Origin: Notamacropus eugenii
Taxonomy: Eukaryota > Chordata > Mammalia > Diprotodontia > Macropodidae
Assembly: GCF_028372415.1 (NCBI RefSeq)
Contig: NC_092878.1
Span: forward strand, 73,475,251 to 73,539,250
Length of the DNA: 64,000 nucleotides
Reading direction: 5' to 3'
Below are positions 37,091 to 49,000 of this stretch, in pieces (the first letter of the stretch is position 1; the number at the start of each line of letters is the position of its first letter). Below the pieces are notes generated by a model. That model made no database searches, was not told where the DNA came from, and worked only from the letters and a program-made list of their open reading frames with translations. Made by a program: the position numbers and the translations under genes.

Positions 37091-37608
37091 GCTTCAAGCT
37101 TTCCTGCCCACTTCCCCCATTTCCCCCTCCACTGTAAAAATTCTTTCATTTCTCTGTTTTGTGAGATAATTTATCACATTCTACCTCATCCTTCCTCTTT
37201 CTCCCAGTGCATTCCCCATTCTCATCCTTCAATTTTATTTATTTAGGTATTATTCAACTCTCATCTATTCCCTGTGTCTATGTATATACTCTTTCTAACA
37301 GCACCGACAATGAGAACGTTCTTATGAGTTACAAGTATCTTCCCCTGTAAAAATGCAAATAGTTTAATCTTACTGAATTCCACACAATTTCCCTTTCCTA
37401 TTTACCTTTTTATGCTTCTCTTGAGTCTTGTATTTGAAAGTCAAATTTTCTATTGAGCTCTGGTCTTTTCATTAGGAATGATAGAAAATTTTCAGTTTCA
37501 TTTAATGTTCACTTTCCCTAGAAAGATTATGCTAAGTTTTCTTGTGTAGGTGATTTTGGTCATTATCTTAGCACCTTTGTCCTCTAGAATATCACATTCC
37601 AAGCACTC

Positions 37609-38277
37609 TGATCTTTTAATGTATTTTTTTATTTATTTATTTTCATTTCACTTTCATTTGCATTTTGATGTTTTATTTACTGCCATGCCATAAGTTTTGT
37701 TCCTTCAGTTTCTTCTGGGATATCCTTTTCTTTTGAGCAACCTCCTCTTCTGGTTTAGGAACAATTTGTTCCTTTTCAGTAAGTATCATCTCAATATGGT
37801 AAGGAGAACTCATGTATAGGTTGATTCGACCATGAACCCTGTATGTACGCAGTCGCATTTTGGGCCCCTTGCTAACTTGAATAAGCTCAATGACAAGAGA
37901 ATCCACGTCCAACCCCTTCCTTTTTGCGTTACTCTCGCATTTTTAAGCATACGCAGCAAGAATTCAGCACTCCTTTTGAGCTAACTACCCTATGTCCAAC
38001 CCCATTGCTTACCCTGGGCACACCTGCCAACTCCACCATTATACTAGGGAAGGGAACACATTGTTTCTTCAATGTGACATCTTTCAAATACTTAGTAGCT
38101 TTTCAGATATGCATGCCCTTGATGGCTTCGGTTGCGTGATGGGTGTTCTTGAAGTGGACCTGGAGATTTGAACCCCTTGACTTGCATAATTTTGTGAGGT
38201 TCTCTGGATCAATAGAGTCCCTCACCATTTTAACTGATTGCCTTAGGACGGCTCAAGGGAAGAGTGATCGTTTAATG
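37609..38277 (-). mobile_element. RPL17: Processed RPL17 retrocopy with target-site duplications
   Basis: Duplications 'TGATCTTTTAATG' (37609-37621) and 'TGATCGTTTAATG' (38265-38277) match 12 of 13. The minus-strand body starts at 38264 with 'CTCTTCCCTT', a 5'-terminal-oligopyrimidine-like leader as expected for a ribosomal-protein mRNA. It has a coding region without introns and ends in an A-rich tail (37650-37622). It lies inside an antisense HAL1-like ORF1, so it is younger than that element. It is probably a full-length retroposed mRNA. Confidence 0.92.
37677..38228 (-). pseudogene. RPL17: RPL17 (ribosomal protein uL22) processed pseudogene
   Basis: RPL17 is a large-subunit ribosomal protein of 184 residues in human. 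The start ATG is at 38228-38226, followed by '[20 protein letters not shown]'-like coding. The frame breaks at a TGA (38105-38103) where the family has Arg, consistent with CGA to TGA decay. Frameshifts follow near 38055 and in the 'KNAESN' region near 37925. A clear open frame at 37912-37673 covers the C-terminal half: '[20 protein letters not shown]', '[20 protein letters not shown]', '[20 protein letters not shown]'. A one-base deletion near 37700 shifts the last residues past the native stop at 37679-37677. It is clearly non-functional. Confidence 0.93.
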
Positions 38278-38691
38278 CAAAAGATGCTAAATCTTGAGTT
38301 ATCCTGACTATGGTTCCCCAATATTTGTTTTTTGTCCCCCTTGATTGCTTGCAATGTTTTCTCCTTGATCTGGGAGTTCTGAAATTTGGTTATAATACTC
38401 CTGGGAGATTGCTTTAGGGGGTCTATTTCAGGAAGTGATCAGTTGATTCCTTTGATTTCTATTTTTCCTTCTGGCACATGGGGATCAAGGCAATTTTCCA
38501 AGATAATTTCTCAAAATAGAATATCTAAACTCTTTTAAAAACATATTACTATGGCTTCCAGGTAGTCCAATAATTCTTAAACCATGTCTTGTATTTTCTA
38601 TGTCTGTTGTTTTTCTAATGAGATATTTCATGTTTTCCTGTAGTTTTTCCATCTAGTTCCTCTGTGCTACCTATAAAGCAACTAATAAATC

Positions 38692-38950
38692 TGTAGGGCA
38701 ACTAGGTAACACAGAGTATAAAGTATGGAGCCTGAAGTCAGTAAGATTCATCTTTCTGAGTTCAAATCCAACTTCAAATAGTTACTAGATACGTTACCCT
38801 GGCCAAGTCACTTAACCCAGGTTGCCAAGGTATCTACGTCTGTGAAATGATCTTGGAAAGAAAATGGCAAACTTCTCTCATACCTTTGCCAATAAAACAC
38901 CAAACAGGGTCATGAAGAGTGAGAGATGACTAAAAAATGACTGAGCAGTA
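38692..38950 (+). repeat. tRNA-derived SINE (MON type), sense
   Basis: 'agggcaactaggtaacacag' head, 'tgagttcaaatccaacttcaa' box-B-like core, 'ggccaagtcacttaacccag', and a tail of the kind 'aaaatggcaaacttctctcat' then 'caaacagggtcatgaagagt'. Confidence 0.8.
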
Positions 38951-39008
38951 GCATTTTGGGAGAGTAAACAAACATCTGTACACCTGGAAGACACCTTATT
39001 CCAATTAA

Positions 39009-39085
39009 AAAATAACATCAGTCAATAAGTATTTATTAAATAACTACTACATATCAGGAGCTGGTAAAAAAATACTGGTGTCTAT
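39009..39085 (-). repeat. L2 3'-end remnant, antisense
   Basis: 'gtcaataagtatttattaaat' then 'actactacatatcaggagctgg' fits the antisense L2 terminus. Confidence 0.6.
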
Positions 39086-39149
39086 GAAATATAGGCCAAT
39101 GAACTTTGCTCTCTGTTCTTTAAAAAATTATGTTATATAATTGAAGGGA

Positions 39150-39930
39150 TGGTTTCAGTAAGAAAGGATAACAGTGATCTTGTAAAGCTATTGTGGATTC
39201 ATCAAAAACAGATAATTCCAGATGAAACTCCTTTGTCAGAAGCTGACTCAATTAGTAGCTCATAGGAATGTTACAAACATTGTATAAATAGCTCTTAATT
39301 AAGCATTTCAAAAAATCTCTTTTGCTTTCTTTTGGACAAGATATGATACACACTAAATTAACTGTGCATTTAAATATACTTAGTGAAATTAGCTGTGTTT
39401 AGAAGGGGTGAACTGACCAGACCCAATGCACAATGACTGAAAAGCCAATGTCAAATTAGAAAGAAGTCTCCTCCAGTGGAGTGCCTTAGGGAGATCTTAT
39501 TAGTCTTGTGCTACTGGGTACTTTTATCATTCACTTCTGAAGCTATAAAAAGTAAGTATAGAAAATTTGTAGATGACAAAAGTTAAGGGGGTTAGCTGTC
39601 ATGTAGGCAAACTGAATAAAGACACAAAAAAGTTTCCAAAGGCTAGATATTTTTTGCTGGGTTGAAGAACTGTCAAAAGCTGTTATTAGGTATTCGAAGG
39701 TCCATTAAAAAGAACTAGATTGATTTTATCAGGCTTTGTCTGGAAAACTTATGAACAATAGATATGTTTCAGAGAGAATAATTTTGTGTTGAGATGAAGA
39801 AGAACTTTTTTACTAATAAAACCACACAAAAATAGAATGGGCTACTAAGGAAACAGTGGCCTCTCTCAGCATGTAAGTCATACAGAGCTGTCAAGCTAGC
39901 TTAGTTGGAATAGTAAAACATTCTCATAAA
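39150..39930 (+). mobile_element. L3/CR1 LINE remnant (reverse transcriptase and 3' part)
   Basis: Conserved nucleotide phrases of CR1-clade reverse transcriptase are readable in order. 'tggattcatcaaaaacagata' is followed by a degenerate motif-A region and 'gaagtctcctccagtggagtg' (SSGVPQG region). 'tttgtagatgacaaaagtt' is the FADD box, degraded to FVDD-like, and then comes the terminal 'aatagaatgggctactaagg'. Many stops and indels show an ancient inactive copy. Confidence 0.75.
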
Positions 39931-39934
39931 TAGA

Positions 39935-41770
39935 CAGGAGGAGGTATTTGACAATTCAAATTATCCCCACATCCCCTCAAACTCTAATGGATATTGTTCA
40001 TGACCTTGAACTTAGGGATATTGGGAAGAGCAATTTCCTTCCTGTTCCACAATATCTGATGCCCCCCAATATCTTGCAACCACCTTTAAAGGTTCTCACA
40101 TTTGAGAAGGGCCCCACCTTGCTCACCAGTATCAAACTTCTAACAGTGACAGTTGACCATCTTCCACCTATGGCTGGGTAAGCCCAAGATCCCTGGGAAT
40201 AGTAACATTTGCTAGAATATGCATCCTGCTTCCAGCCTAGCCTCCTGAGCCATCATATAAGGATGTAACTCTTTTGGAGAATGAACAGTCATTTCTATCA
40301 ACTGGCATATGGTAAGGAAGCTACCTTAAGGAAAATATATGCCAAGATAACTTGAATAAAGCTAATATACTATAAAGAACACTTCAAATATCATCTGATT
40401 TAGGATGTCAGTGAAGATAACCCTGAACTGTAAGCCATGCAAACCTGAGAATAGCTGTGTATAGTAGACCAATGTCCCCATTTCTGCACTGAACTGTACA
40501 GCAATTACAATTGAGGGGTTCAATCACTGTAAATAACGACCCCACCTTCCTCCTTACTATGGAGACTAATTGCTGACCAACTATCTCTCAGTCATAACTA
40601 CAGGAAAAAAATAAAAGGTTAAGAAATTTGTGTAAGATTAACAAGGAGTGATGACCTCCTTACTTAGTCCAGCTGCAGAAAAATGTATAAATGTGAATAT
40701 AAATATAAATGCAGCATTTTACTTTCTGGTTTTATTTTATTTTTCCATCTTTGAAGTGAAGAATCCATTTAACCCACATAGACTTCTCTTGGAGTATATC
40801 AATTCAGAATAGTTACAGAAATGTTTAAGAGCCTGGGCTCTTCAAGAAGCAGAGACTATAAACTCTACATGCTGGTGATGGAAACTTAAATGAATCCAAG
40901 GATTTTTGCTATTATTTATCCACTAAAAGAGAGTAGGGATATAAAGGCCATCCTATTCTTTTGTTTCTGGTAATTCAGAGTTTTTAAACATAACCTTCTC
41001 ATACTTGGAGAAGAAAGAAAGAAGAGGAGGAAGAAGAAGCAAAAGGAAAAAAAAGAAGAGGAGAAGGAAGAATTAATTAAAACCATATAGAATATGGCAT
41101 TTTATGTCCATTTATAGGTTTTGATTTGTTTGATAATGTTCATTTTTTCCTTGAAAATATGCCTGCAATTTGATAAAAGTTTATGAAGCACTGGTTAATT
41201 GTCTAGGTCTTTATAATATTTCATTAAAAGTAAAATGCTGGTGAAAGTATGACAATAGCTCATCTATTTCTGCTACATGACTAGAAATTGGCACAGCATT
41301 TTAACCATATTTTAAGCAATTATTAACAGCAAAATCTGAATCATATCTTTAATTTTAAGGAGACCTTAATAATGTCACTTCATACTTTTTTCAATTTTTA
41401 AAATTCTGTTTAACCTAATCCTGTTTGGGGCTGAAGCTAGATAAACTCATTTGAGATATCTTATGTTGAAGAAAGAAAGCCTGAAATATAAATTTGGAAG
41501 AGCCTCAAATATAATTTGCCATTTTATTTACAGAAAAATGAAGCAATGTAATGTTTTTAAGAGATAATACTGATTTCTCCACCTGAGGCTACCACTTTCT
41601 TTTGACCCAATTTACTCAATTGACTTTGCAATGAAAAAAGCAAAAACAAAAATGAAAGGCCATTAAATTCAACTAAGTCAAGCTTATTAATTTACTTTTA
41701 AAGAGGGGGCTGGTTCAACTGAACTGACATTATGCAATGGCTATTGTGGCGTCATGTAGACATAATTGTT
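39935..41770. other. No recognised gene
   Basis: A short frame at 39948-40181 has no recognised family. A purine-rich GAA/GGA stretch lies at about 41008-41075. Otherwise unremarkable AT-rich DNA. Confidence 0.4.
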
Positions 41771-41772
41771 GA

Positions 41773-41783
41773 TAAATAAATAA

Positions 41784-41863
<80 letters not shown>
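41773..41863. repeat. (TAAA)n then (TA)n microsatellite
   Basis: Four TAAA units lead into about 37 TA units. Confidence 0.96.
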
Positions 41864-41865
<2 letters not shown>

Positions 41866-41869
41866 AAAA

Positions 41870-43180
41870 GAGAGGAATTAGTCACTTCTTTCTCAATAGG
41901 ATATTATTAACTTTGGAAACCAATTTTATAGACCTATCTCCTGTATTTTCCAGAGGTGGGTTTTTTCATTTTTAAATGAATGTTTGCTGTGGAAATAATC
42001 ACCAAAGATCATCTCCATTTGTACTCTCCAAATTGGTGGTGGATAAATATAAGGGACAGTAAAATGGCTAGGGGCAAATATATACTTATAGGCACAATCT
42101 GTGCAAAATTGAGCTTGTATTTGAGACATAAAAATAGTACCTTGATTTGTGAGATACTAACACTTAAAGACCAATTGAATTATTTCCTGGGATGTTATTG
42201 TTCTCCCTTTGAAATGGAGAACTCTTAAATTCCTACTTCTCAGGTTAAGAATTTTATTAAAATGGAAGCAGTTTAAAAGCATTTCTAGTTTGTCATTCTT
42301 GAAATGCATGAGGAAGAAAGGCCATTCTGCCTATTCATTTTTATTTACCCCATTCCAGATGGGAACATATATTCTGCAAAGTGCTTAACTGCTCATTGTG
42401 AATTCTTTTCCACCTTCAAGCTTGCTAGCTCTGCTCTTTAGCTTTCTAAAACAAATTGATGACTAAATTATCCAAATTGAATTTTAACCATTGTAACTAA
42501 TCCCAACCCAAGAGGTGATAAATTTGAAATCTCTAAGAAATGTGATATTGATATCCAGTTACTACATTTCACTACTTTATATTAGGTGGGTGAATGAGCC
42601 CAGCATCTAGAAATCCATGCTAAAGTCGTGATGAATTGCGGGGTGGTGTAAAAAGGATTGTATCTTATAAGCATGAAGTTTTTTTTTTTTTCCCTGTTGA
42701 ATGCCCTTCTAAATGACAAGGTTGAATTTTAAAAGGTTGTGTAACTTCTTTTTGACTTAATGAATGGGCTATTGTTCTGTTTTGTTTTTGTTTGTTTTCC
42801 TTTAGAAAATCACCTCTACCTCCTCTCTTCATTTACCAGCTACTGCTTTCCAAATGATACCCTTATCTGATTTCATTCGACGGAGAGGAACTATGTAGAC
42901 AGACTGTTCCTAATATACTGAACCATGTGTAAGAGTGTTCTTCTACATGAACTTAAGCAAATAGCATGATTAGGAGGAGAATGTAGCCTAAGAAAACATC
43001 ATGCCATTTGGAGTTTCCCATGTGAATGATAGATAAATTTTCAAGAAAAGTCATGTTGTTCTTACTGGCTTGGGCTCTTTCTGAGAAATAAATGATGTCT
43101 GGTTTCTTACTGGCTGTCTTAAAATAATCATTTAGCCTTGCATTGATCCCTCAATTTGATAATCTGATCACTTATTTGAG
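41870..43180. other. No recognised feature
   Basis: AT-rich DNA without nameable repeats or coding frames. Confidence 0.4.
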
Positions 43181-43183
43181 GAA

Positions 43184-43265
43184 CATAGTGGCATAATGGT
43201 GAGAGTGCTAGACCTACATTCAGGAAGACCTGTGTTCAAATTCAACTCTCGACAGAATATATACC
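43184..43265 (+). repeat. SINE head fragment (tRNA-derived)
   Basis: 'aacatagtggcataatggtg' then 'ctacattcaggaagacctgtg' and 'ttcaaattcaactctcgacag' is a marsupial tRNA-derived SINE head with a recognisable box-B-like 'GTTCAAATTC'. Confidence 0.8.
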
Positions 43266-43374
43266 AGGATCACTGAGGGAAGACAGAAAAAAGTTTTGAA
43301 AAATTTAAACTTAGCAGTTATTATTGTTATACTCAGGAGAGGTCAGTCCTTAACAATAATAATAATAAGTAGGC

Positions 43375-43610
43375 ATTATGTAGCAATTTAAGGTTTTCAC
43401 AATGTTGTACATATGCCATCTCATTTGATACACATAAATGCCCTGGAAGAAGATATTGTTATCCTCATTTTATAAATGAGGAAATTGAGACTGAGAAATT
43501 AAACTACCCAAGGTCACAAAGCTATGAAGTGTTTGGGGCAAGATTCAAATTTGGGTCTTTTTGAGTCAAGTCCATCACTCTTACCAATCGGACCACCTAC
43601 TTGTCTGGAT
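43375..43610 (-). repeat. MIR SINE, antisense
   Basis: 'ccatctcatttgatacaca', 'tcctcattttataaatgagg', 'cccaaggtcacaaagctatg' and 'gattcaaatttgggtcttttt' follow antisense MIR order. Confidence 0.8.
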
Positions 43611-44129
43611 AAAGAGATCTTACTCATCAGGAAGACATGGAATGAGATGATATTTTAGCTTTTATTCAATTTTTCAACTTTCAAAATTAATAGAATGTCC
43701 CTGGGTAGAGGGTGGATGAGTTAGATTAGAAATTCATTTCAATTATTTTACATGATTGCACATGTATAACCTATATCAGATTGATTTTCACATCAGGAAG
43801 AAGGAAGGGGAAGGAGGGAGGTATAGAATTTGGAACTAAAACCTTAAACAACAAGAACAAAAAATGTTAAAATTGTTTTAATATGTAATTGGAGGAAAAT
43901 AAAATAATTTTTTTTTTTGGAAAAGAAATACATTTCATTGTGTTGATAAGGAGCTGTCACAGGGAAATTAAATCCATAATGGGGTGTTGCCAACAGAGTG
44001 GCAGTTACACTTCCACTTTTTATGGGGTGGTAAAGTGGGAAGGAAGGACACCTGGAAAAAACTGTTCTGTCTCCATACATAGAATGAGTATGGTGAGAGG
44101 AGGTTGCATGAAAGTGATTCTGAATTAGG

Positions 44130-44345
44130 AAGAAAAATTAATTTAAATCCCCACTGGACCTGGATTCAAGAAGACTTGAATTCAAATATAGCCTTAGACA
44201 GATACTAGCTCTGTGACTCTGGGCAAGTCATCTAAACTCTATCTGCCTCAGTTTCTCCATTCATAAAATAGGGATAACAGTAGCACCTACCTCTCAAAGC
44301 TGTTGTGAGACTAAAATGAGATATTATCTTAAAACAATAACAACT
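44130..44345 (+). repeat. tRNA-derived SINE (MIR/MON type), sense
   Basis: 'ttgaattcaaatatagcctta', 'gtgactctgggcaagtcatc', 'ctgcctcagtttctccattc' and 'aaagctgttgtgagactaaa' appear in order. It is a close MIR-type match. Confidence 0.85.
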
Positions 44346-44379
44346 ATGCAAATGTATAATAATTATACTTTATTATGAT

Positions 44380-44480
44380 AATAAGCACTTACTATTTACA
44401 GACCTCTCTGCCATATGCTGTGGGATTACAAAATATAATAAAGTACATGTTCTGCCCTCCTTGAGCTTCTGGCTAGAAGC
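44380..44480 (-). repeat. L2 3'-end remnant, antisense
   Basis: 'ataagcacttactatttaca' followed by 'ttctgccctccttgagcttc' fits. Confidence 0.6.
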
Positions 44481-44754
44481 TGTAGGAGTGTAGCCCCTGT
44501 TTAGGACAAAAAAAAAATAAGTAAGCAAATATTAACAACCCAATGTGTGTTCACAAGTTTAATTTGATCAGACCATAGACTGTGAAGAATAAACAAAAAA
44601 ACAAGCAAACAAACAAACAAAAAATAATATCTAAATTCTCTCCACTTTTTATCAACAATTTCCAAACCATTCAATGCCAACCTCCCCTTCTTCCTATCCC
44701 ATCCCCAGCTCCCATGAATTAAGTATTTTCTATGATTTTGATCTCCTTCGCTTC

Positions 44755-44855
44755 TAAGATATATGTTGTATTGCTTCCTTATATTTGTGTCCCCAGGACT
44801 TAACACAGTTCTTAGCACATAGTAAGAACTTCATAAATTCTCCATTGTTTCTTCA
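44755..44855 (+). repeat. L2 3' end, sense
   Basis: 'tgtgtccccaggacttaaca' and 'cttagcacatagtaagaact' match the sense L2 terminus. Confidence 0.75.
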
Positions 44856-45084
44856 TCCATTTATCTATCCCCTGCCTGGATGACTATGTCCTTACCAAGC
44901 ATCAAACAGAAAAATAGCTTTCACATTTCTATGAAGCTCCCAAGGCTTATACAAACACTTTTTGTTTGTTTGTTGTTTATTTATTTCCTTTTTGGCATTC
45001 TAAACAATTCATTATTTCACTTCATATTTATTTGACCCCCATACACTAAATGATCAACTACTGATAGGGATTATGTTTGTTTTC

Positions 45085-45175
45085 CTCTGTGTCTGCAACT
45101 CCCAGCATATAAGCTCAAGCATATAGGAAGCCTTTAACAAATGCATTCGATTTAATTTATTGAATGAGGGAATGT
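45085..45175 (+). repeat. L2 3' end, sense
   Basis: 'tgtctgcaactcccagcata' then 'aggaagcctttaacaaatgc' and 'ttattgaatgaggg' is a typical L2 end. Confidence 0.65.
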
Positions 45176-45438
45176 ACTAATCAGGAGATTAATATATGTA
45201 CATAATATACACATATACATGCATTAGTATGTATAAATATATTTGCATATACATTTTATCATAAAGTATCACTTTAAAGAATTTTCTGGTCCTTTGACTT
45301 TGTTGCTGTTGCTGTTTTAGTTTTGCTTTGCGGGTAAATAGGCTTCTACAGTTTTTCACTTGCCCATTTCCAAACATTAGCATTATCCATAAAAAGACCT
45401 GAAGACAGAGTCGGAGAGATCTTGAATGTTGCATGTTC

Positions 45439-46490
45439 TTTTTTTCACAGAATTAAAATATTTATTTTGGTAACCTCCCCAACAGGGTGAACCTTCGCTA
45501 TTAATAGTAAGGCTTAATTAACCACACTGATAATTCAGGTTACTATTTGAACTTTGTAAATCTTCAGAAAACTGTGTTTTTGAGTTGTTGTTCATGCAAA
45601 AATATTTTAATACACAACACTCTTGTTTTCAAAAATGACTTCCAGAATTTTATAGGTATAAATTGTAAACAAATGAATTTCAGTTAAACAGCAGGTGAAA
45701 ATTTCAATAAAATCATTTCATTAACATGAAAACAAGGAACAAAAAGGATTTTTTTACATTGTAGGCAGCATTGAAAATAGCTTATCCTTGATATACAGAA
45801 GAACACTGAACTTTCTGACTTTCAGATGTCTTATAATAAAAAACAAAAAAAACCCCAAAACAATAATGACCACTTGACTCCTCAGATCGTGTTTGCCTAC
45901 AACATCACATCTTTCTTTTTCTCATATTTGGTAGATAGAATATGCAGTTTCTTTACAAGGCATTTAGGTAAAAACAAGATTATGCACATCCAAATGATAC
46001 AATAAACACAGAATCTTTATAAAAGAATAAATGTACACAAACAATCCCATATGTACTGAATTTCAGCATAATATACTTACTGGATTCATAAATACTAAAA
46101 ATGAGATGAAAAATCAGTTGTATCATCTTACCTACTTTTTATGAGAGAAAAATATTCTCCTACTCCACTGCATACTACTTTTGTGGAAGAATACATCTCA
46201 CTCAGTTATTTTCATACCAACAGGAAATGCATAAATTTGCAATACCCTTTCAGAAATTATGAACAAATAATGCTTCTGGACATATTAAGAAAAGAAACCT
46301 TCTACAAACCAGCTTAACTCCAATACACAGTATGCTAGTGGTATTTCTGCTCATATTCTCTGATGCGACAGAGGAGGAGAAAGAGGTATTAGTCACATGA
46401 TGTTCAACCTCTTCAACCTCCTCCAAACCCAAGCATGGTGAATATGTTTAAAAGATCAGCCACCCTGCATTTTGAACATAATTGCCAAAA
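45439..46490 (-). other. Possible retroposed 3' UTR (unidentified mRNA)
   Basis: On the minus strand an 'AATAAA' hexamer (45466-45461) is followed 15 bases later by A7 (45445-45439). Upstream lies about 1 kb of AT-rich, UTR-like sequence, and its far end holds a short frame ('GLEEVEEVEHHVTN' at 46432 down) that could be the tail of a coding region. A processed mRNA copy or a genuine terminal exon would both look like this. I could not identify the gene and saw no matching target-site duplication, so the call is weak. Confidence 0.3.
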
Positions 46491-46539
46491 GTGCTCTCCA
46501 GATAACTGTATTTATTACTGGAATGCACCAGAGAGGTTA

Positions 46540-46690
46540 TATAGTTCAAAATCTTCATTTTACACATGAGAAAACGGAAGCCCAGGGAGATTAAGATTTG
46601 TTCAAGGTCCTAGAGGCAGTAAGTATCAGAAGCTATATCCTAAGCTGTGTTTTTCCATCCACTCCCATTTGAACATTAAAGTTATTTCCT
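46540..46690 (-). repeat. MIR SINE, antisense
   Basis: 'catgagaaaacggaagccca' then 'ttgttcaaggtcctagaggcag' fits antisense MIR. Confidence 0.7.
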
Positions 46691-46829
46691 CTGGAAAGAA
46701 ATTATCTTTATGAAATAATTATAAATTCTGCATAAGGATGCATAAAGTCACTCATTTAAACTGATATTTGTCTGATAAAATTATTCAAATGAACAAAAAA
46801 ATGAAAGCAACTTGAGTATTATTTTTTAT

Positions 46830-47060
46830 ATTAATTTTATTTATTTTCAGTGTTCTACAATCACTACTATATAACTTAGATTTTCTTTTCACACCTCCCT
46901 ACCCTTTACTATCCCCCTCCCTCCCTGAAATGGCATACATTTTTATATAAGGTCTACATATATATTCCTATTAAATACATTTTCACTATAGTCATGCTGT
47001 GTAGAATAATTAAAATGAATGGGAGAAATCATATTTTCCTACTGGTATATTAACTTACAG
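46830..47060 (-). mobile_element. L1 3' UTR fragment, antisense
   Basis: 'tttcactatagtcatgctgtg' and 'aatgaatgggagaaatcatat' are the reverse complement of the L1 3' UTR in the copy at 13300-13400 ('catagcatgactatagtgaa'). A pyrimidine tract ('tatccccctccctccctg') matches that copy's G-rich tract in position. Confidence 0.75.
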
Positions 47061-47064
47061 GCCT

Positions 47065-47925
47065 AAAGGAAAAACAAAATAAAACAATAGAGTTGAATGA
47101 CAGGCAATGAAGTGGAAAAAAAACGTTACACTTATCCTTTCAAACATTGCATTCCAGATTATATTCCAAAAGAACCTGCAATGGCTGATCTATGTAGCTA
47201 CATTAACATCATCTTTTGTACAATAATCTTTTCAAAAATCACATTTAAGTCTTATTATCATGGCTAGAAGCTTAGAACAATAGAGTTATCTAGGTTTATC
47301 TATTGCAGGGTGACAAGTGACATTATATTTTAGTACAATGGACCCTCTGGGTCCATAGTACTGGCTCAGTTTCTAAGTAACAGATATCAACCACATGGGG
47401 CTGCATGTGTCCCCCCAACACTACTGTACATAGCATAAAGTAGGTGTAAAATAAAGTTCCTATCTGATTTTAATGTCTTAATGTATTAATAAAAAAGAAA
47501 TATAAAAACGTGTGTTTTTCTAAGTCGATATCTGGTTCTGATGAATTCTTATTTTGCTTTAGCGACACCAGTTTTTATTTGAATGTGCCACCACTACTCT
47601 AAATCATTGTGTATATTCATTGTCCTATCCTGGAAGACCGTATAGAAGCTTAAACAGGAAAAAAGTGCTGCAGGTATTGGTCAAATTAAAGAAATAATAT
47701 CTGACTCCGTAATCTGCTTTGATTGCAGAACATGCTTCCAAGTGCAATTCAAGCTTTTGAATATAATTTTCCGTTTAACATTTTAAGTAACTTTAGCTCT
47801 GGCAACCTTTAAGCTGTTTCATAAGTCAAGTGCTTTGCAAATCTTAAGTGCTTATATAAATGTGAGCTATTACAGTAAGCTAAGTAAGGTCCAAGCAGAG
47901 TCCAAGATCCTTGTGATATTGATAA
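47065..47925. other. Mostly unrecognised; MIR end near 47830
   Basis: 'agtgctttgcaaatcttaagtgcttatataaatg' at 47830-47865 is a MIR-type 3' end. The rest is unassigned. Confidence 0.4.
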
Positions 47926-47929
47926 TAAC

Positions 47930-48385
47930 TGACATTTAGGCAGAGCTTTACAAATTGTAAAGCCCTTTCCTTGCATTATCTTACTTGATCCTCATGACAA
48001 ACCCTTGCATTAGGTTAATAGGTCAAAGATCAGTTATTTCCACAGGGAGCACCAAAGCAGATTTAACTCATCTATGATTTTTGGTTAAGTCTTAGAGAAT
48101 TAACAGGGACTGAGAGAACTTTTGTAATTAGTTCATGGTTACACAGAGCATGCAAATGGCAGGATTTGGAAACAGAACTAATTGATTAAAAGTCCAGCTC
48201 TCTGTTCACTAGGCAACAATTTCACTGTACAGATAAGAAAGGCATTATTATCCTTTTCACACAAGGAAATTGAGTCTCAAAGAAGGGAATTATTTCCCCA
48301 ATGTCACATAACTAGCAGGGGTCAGAATTGTAATTCTCATCTAAGACCTAAGTCCAGAATTCCATCCATTAAGTCAATGATTACA
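47930..48385. repeat. Cluster of MIR-type fragments
   Basis: 'ttacaaattgtaaagccctt' with 'cttgatcctcatgacaaac' (47945-48010), and 'acacaaggaaattgagtctc' with 'aatgtcacataactagcagg' (48255-48330), are two antisense MIR-like pieces. Confidence 0.65.
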
Positions 48386-48949
48386 CCAAACTAGTCAGAG
48401 TGAAGGACAGACAATTAGCAAAGGCACAACGATAGAACATTGAATGCATTTCCTGATATTCAAGCAAATTGTCTGGCTTAGTAGAGTTTTAGAGTTAGTA
48501 ATCAGGAGAGCAAGGTTCAAGTGTGAAACAATACAAAACTAGGGTTCATTTTTGATCAGGAACCTGGAAACCACAGTAGGAGCAATCAAAATTGATTAGA
48601 TATTGAGCTAGAAAGCAGCTTAACTGACCTTGGACCTGGTTAATGGTAGGGGATTGTGATGTTGGAGGAGAAGCAATTTCACTTTTCATTTCATTTTTTC
48701 TTTTATTTCATAAAATGATGATGAAATATACTGTCGTACAACAATGACAAAAACATCTTTAAAAAGTCTTAGTGTTTGTATCCTCCTTTAAAATATAATC
48801 CTACAAATGGTGCTTTCTTTTAAATTCCTGTTACCTCTTGAGTAATAGATAGCAATGATTTTTAAGGAGGCACTCACTAAATTGGGAACAGTTCAACAGA
48901 CTACTGTATATGAATATAATGGAATATGATCATTCTATAAAAAATGTCA

Positions 48950-49000
48950 ATGGTCCCACAGCTAGTAAGTATAAGAAGTAGGATTTGAACCCAGGATTTG
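48950..49000 (-). repeat. MIR core fragment, antisense
   Basis: 'cacagctagtaagtataag' followed by 'ggatttgaacccagg' is the MIR core. Confidence 0.65.

Larger units (their letters stand above)
37095..38690 (-). mobile_element. Antisense HAL1/L1-like element (copy C), split by RPL17 copy
   Basis: 37095-37330 resembles the antisense of the 3' UTR shared by copies A and B ('gagataatttatcacattctacc', 'tatgtatatactctttctaac'). 37390-37608 and 38278-38690 are antisense ORF1 ('ttgaaagtcaaattttctattgagctctgg', 'atcacattccaagcactctg', then 'gatgctaaatcttgagttatcc' and 'ttttctccttgatctgggagttc'). The two ORF1 halves join perfectly when the RPL17 copy is removed. Confidence 0.75.

Noticed and set aside
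37924-38139. 71-codon plus-strand frame
   Set aside because: Antisense of the broken RPL17 pseudogene.
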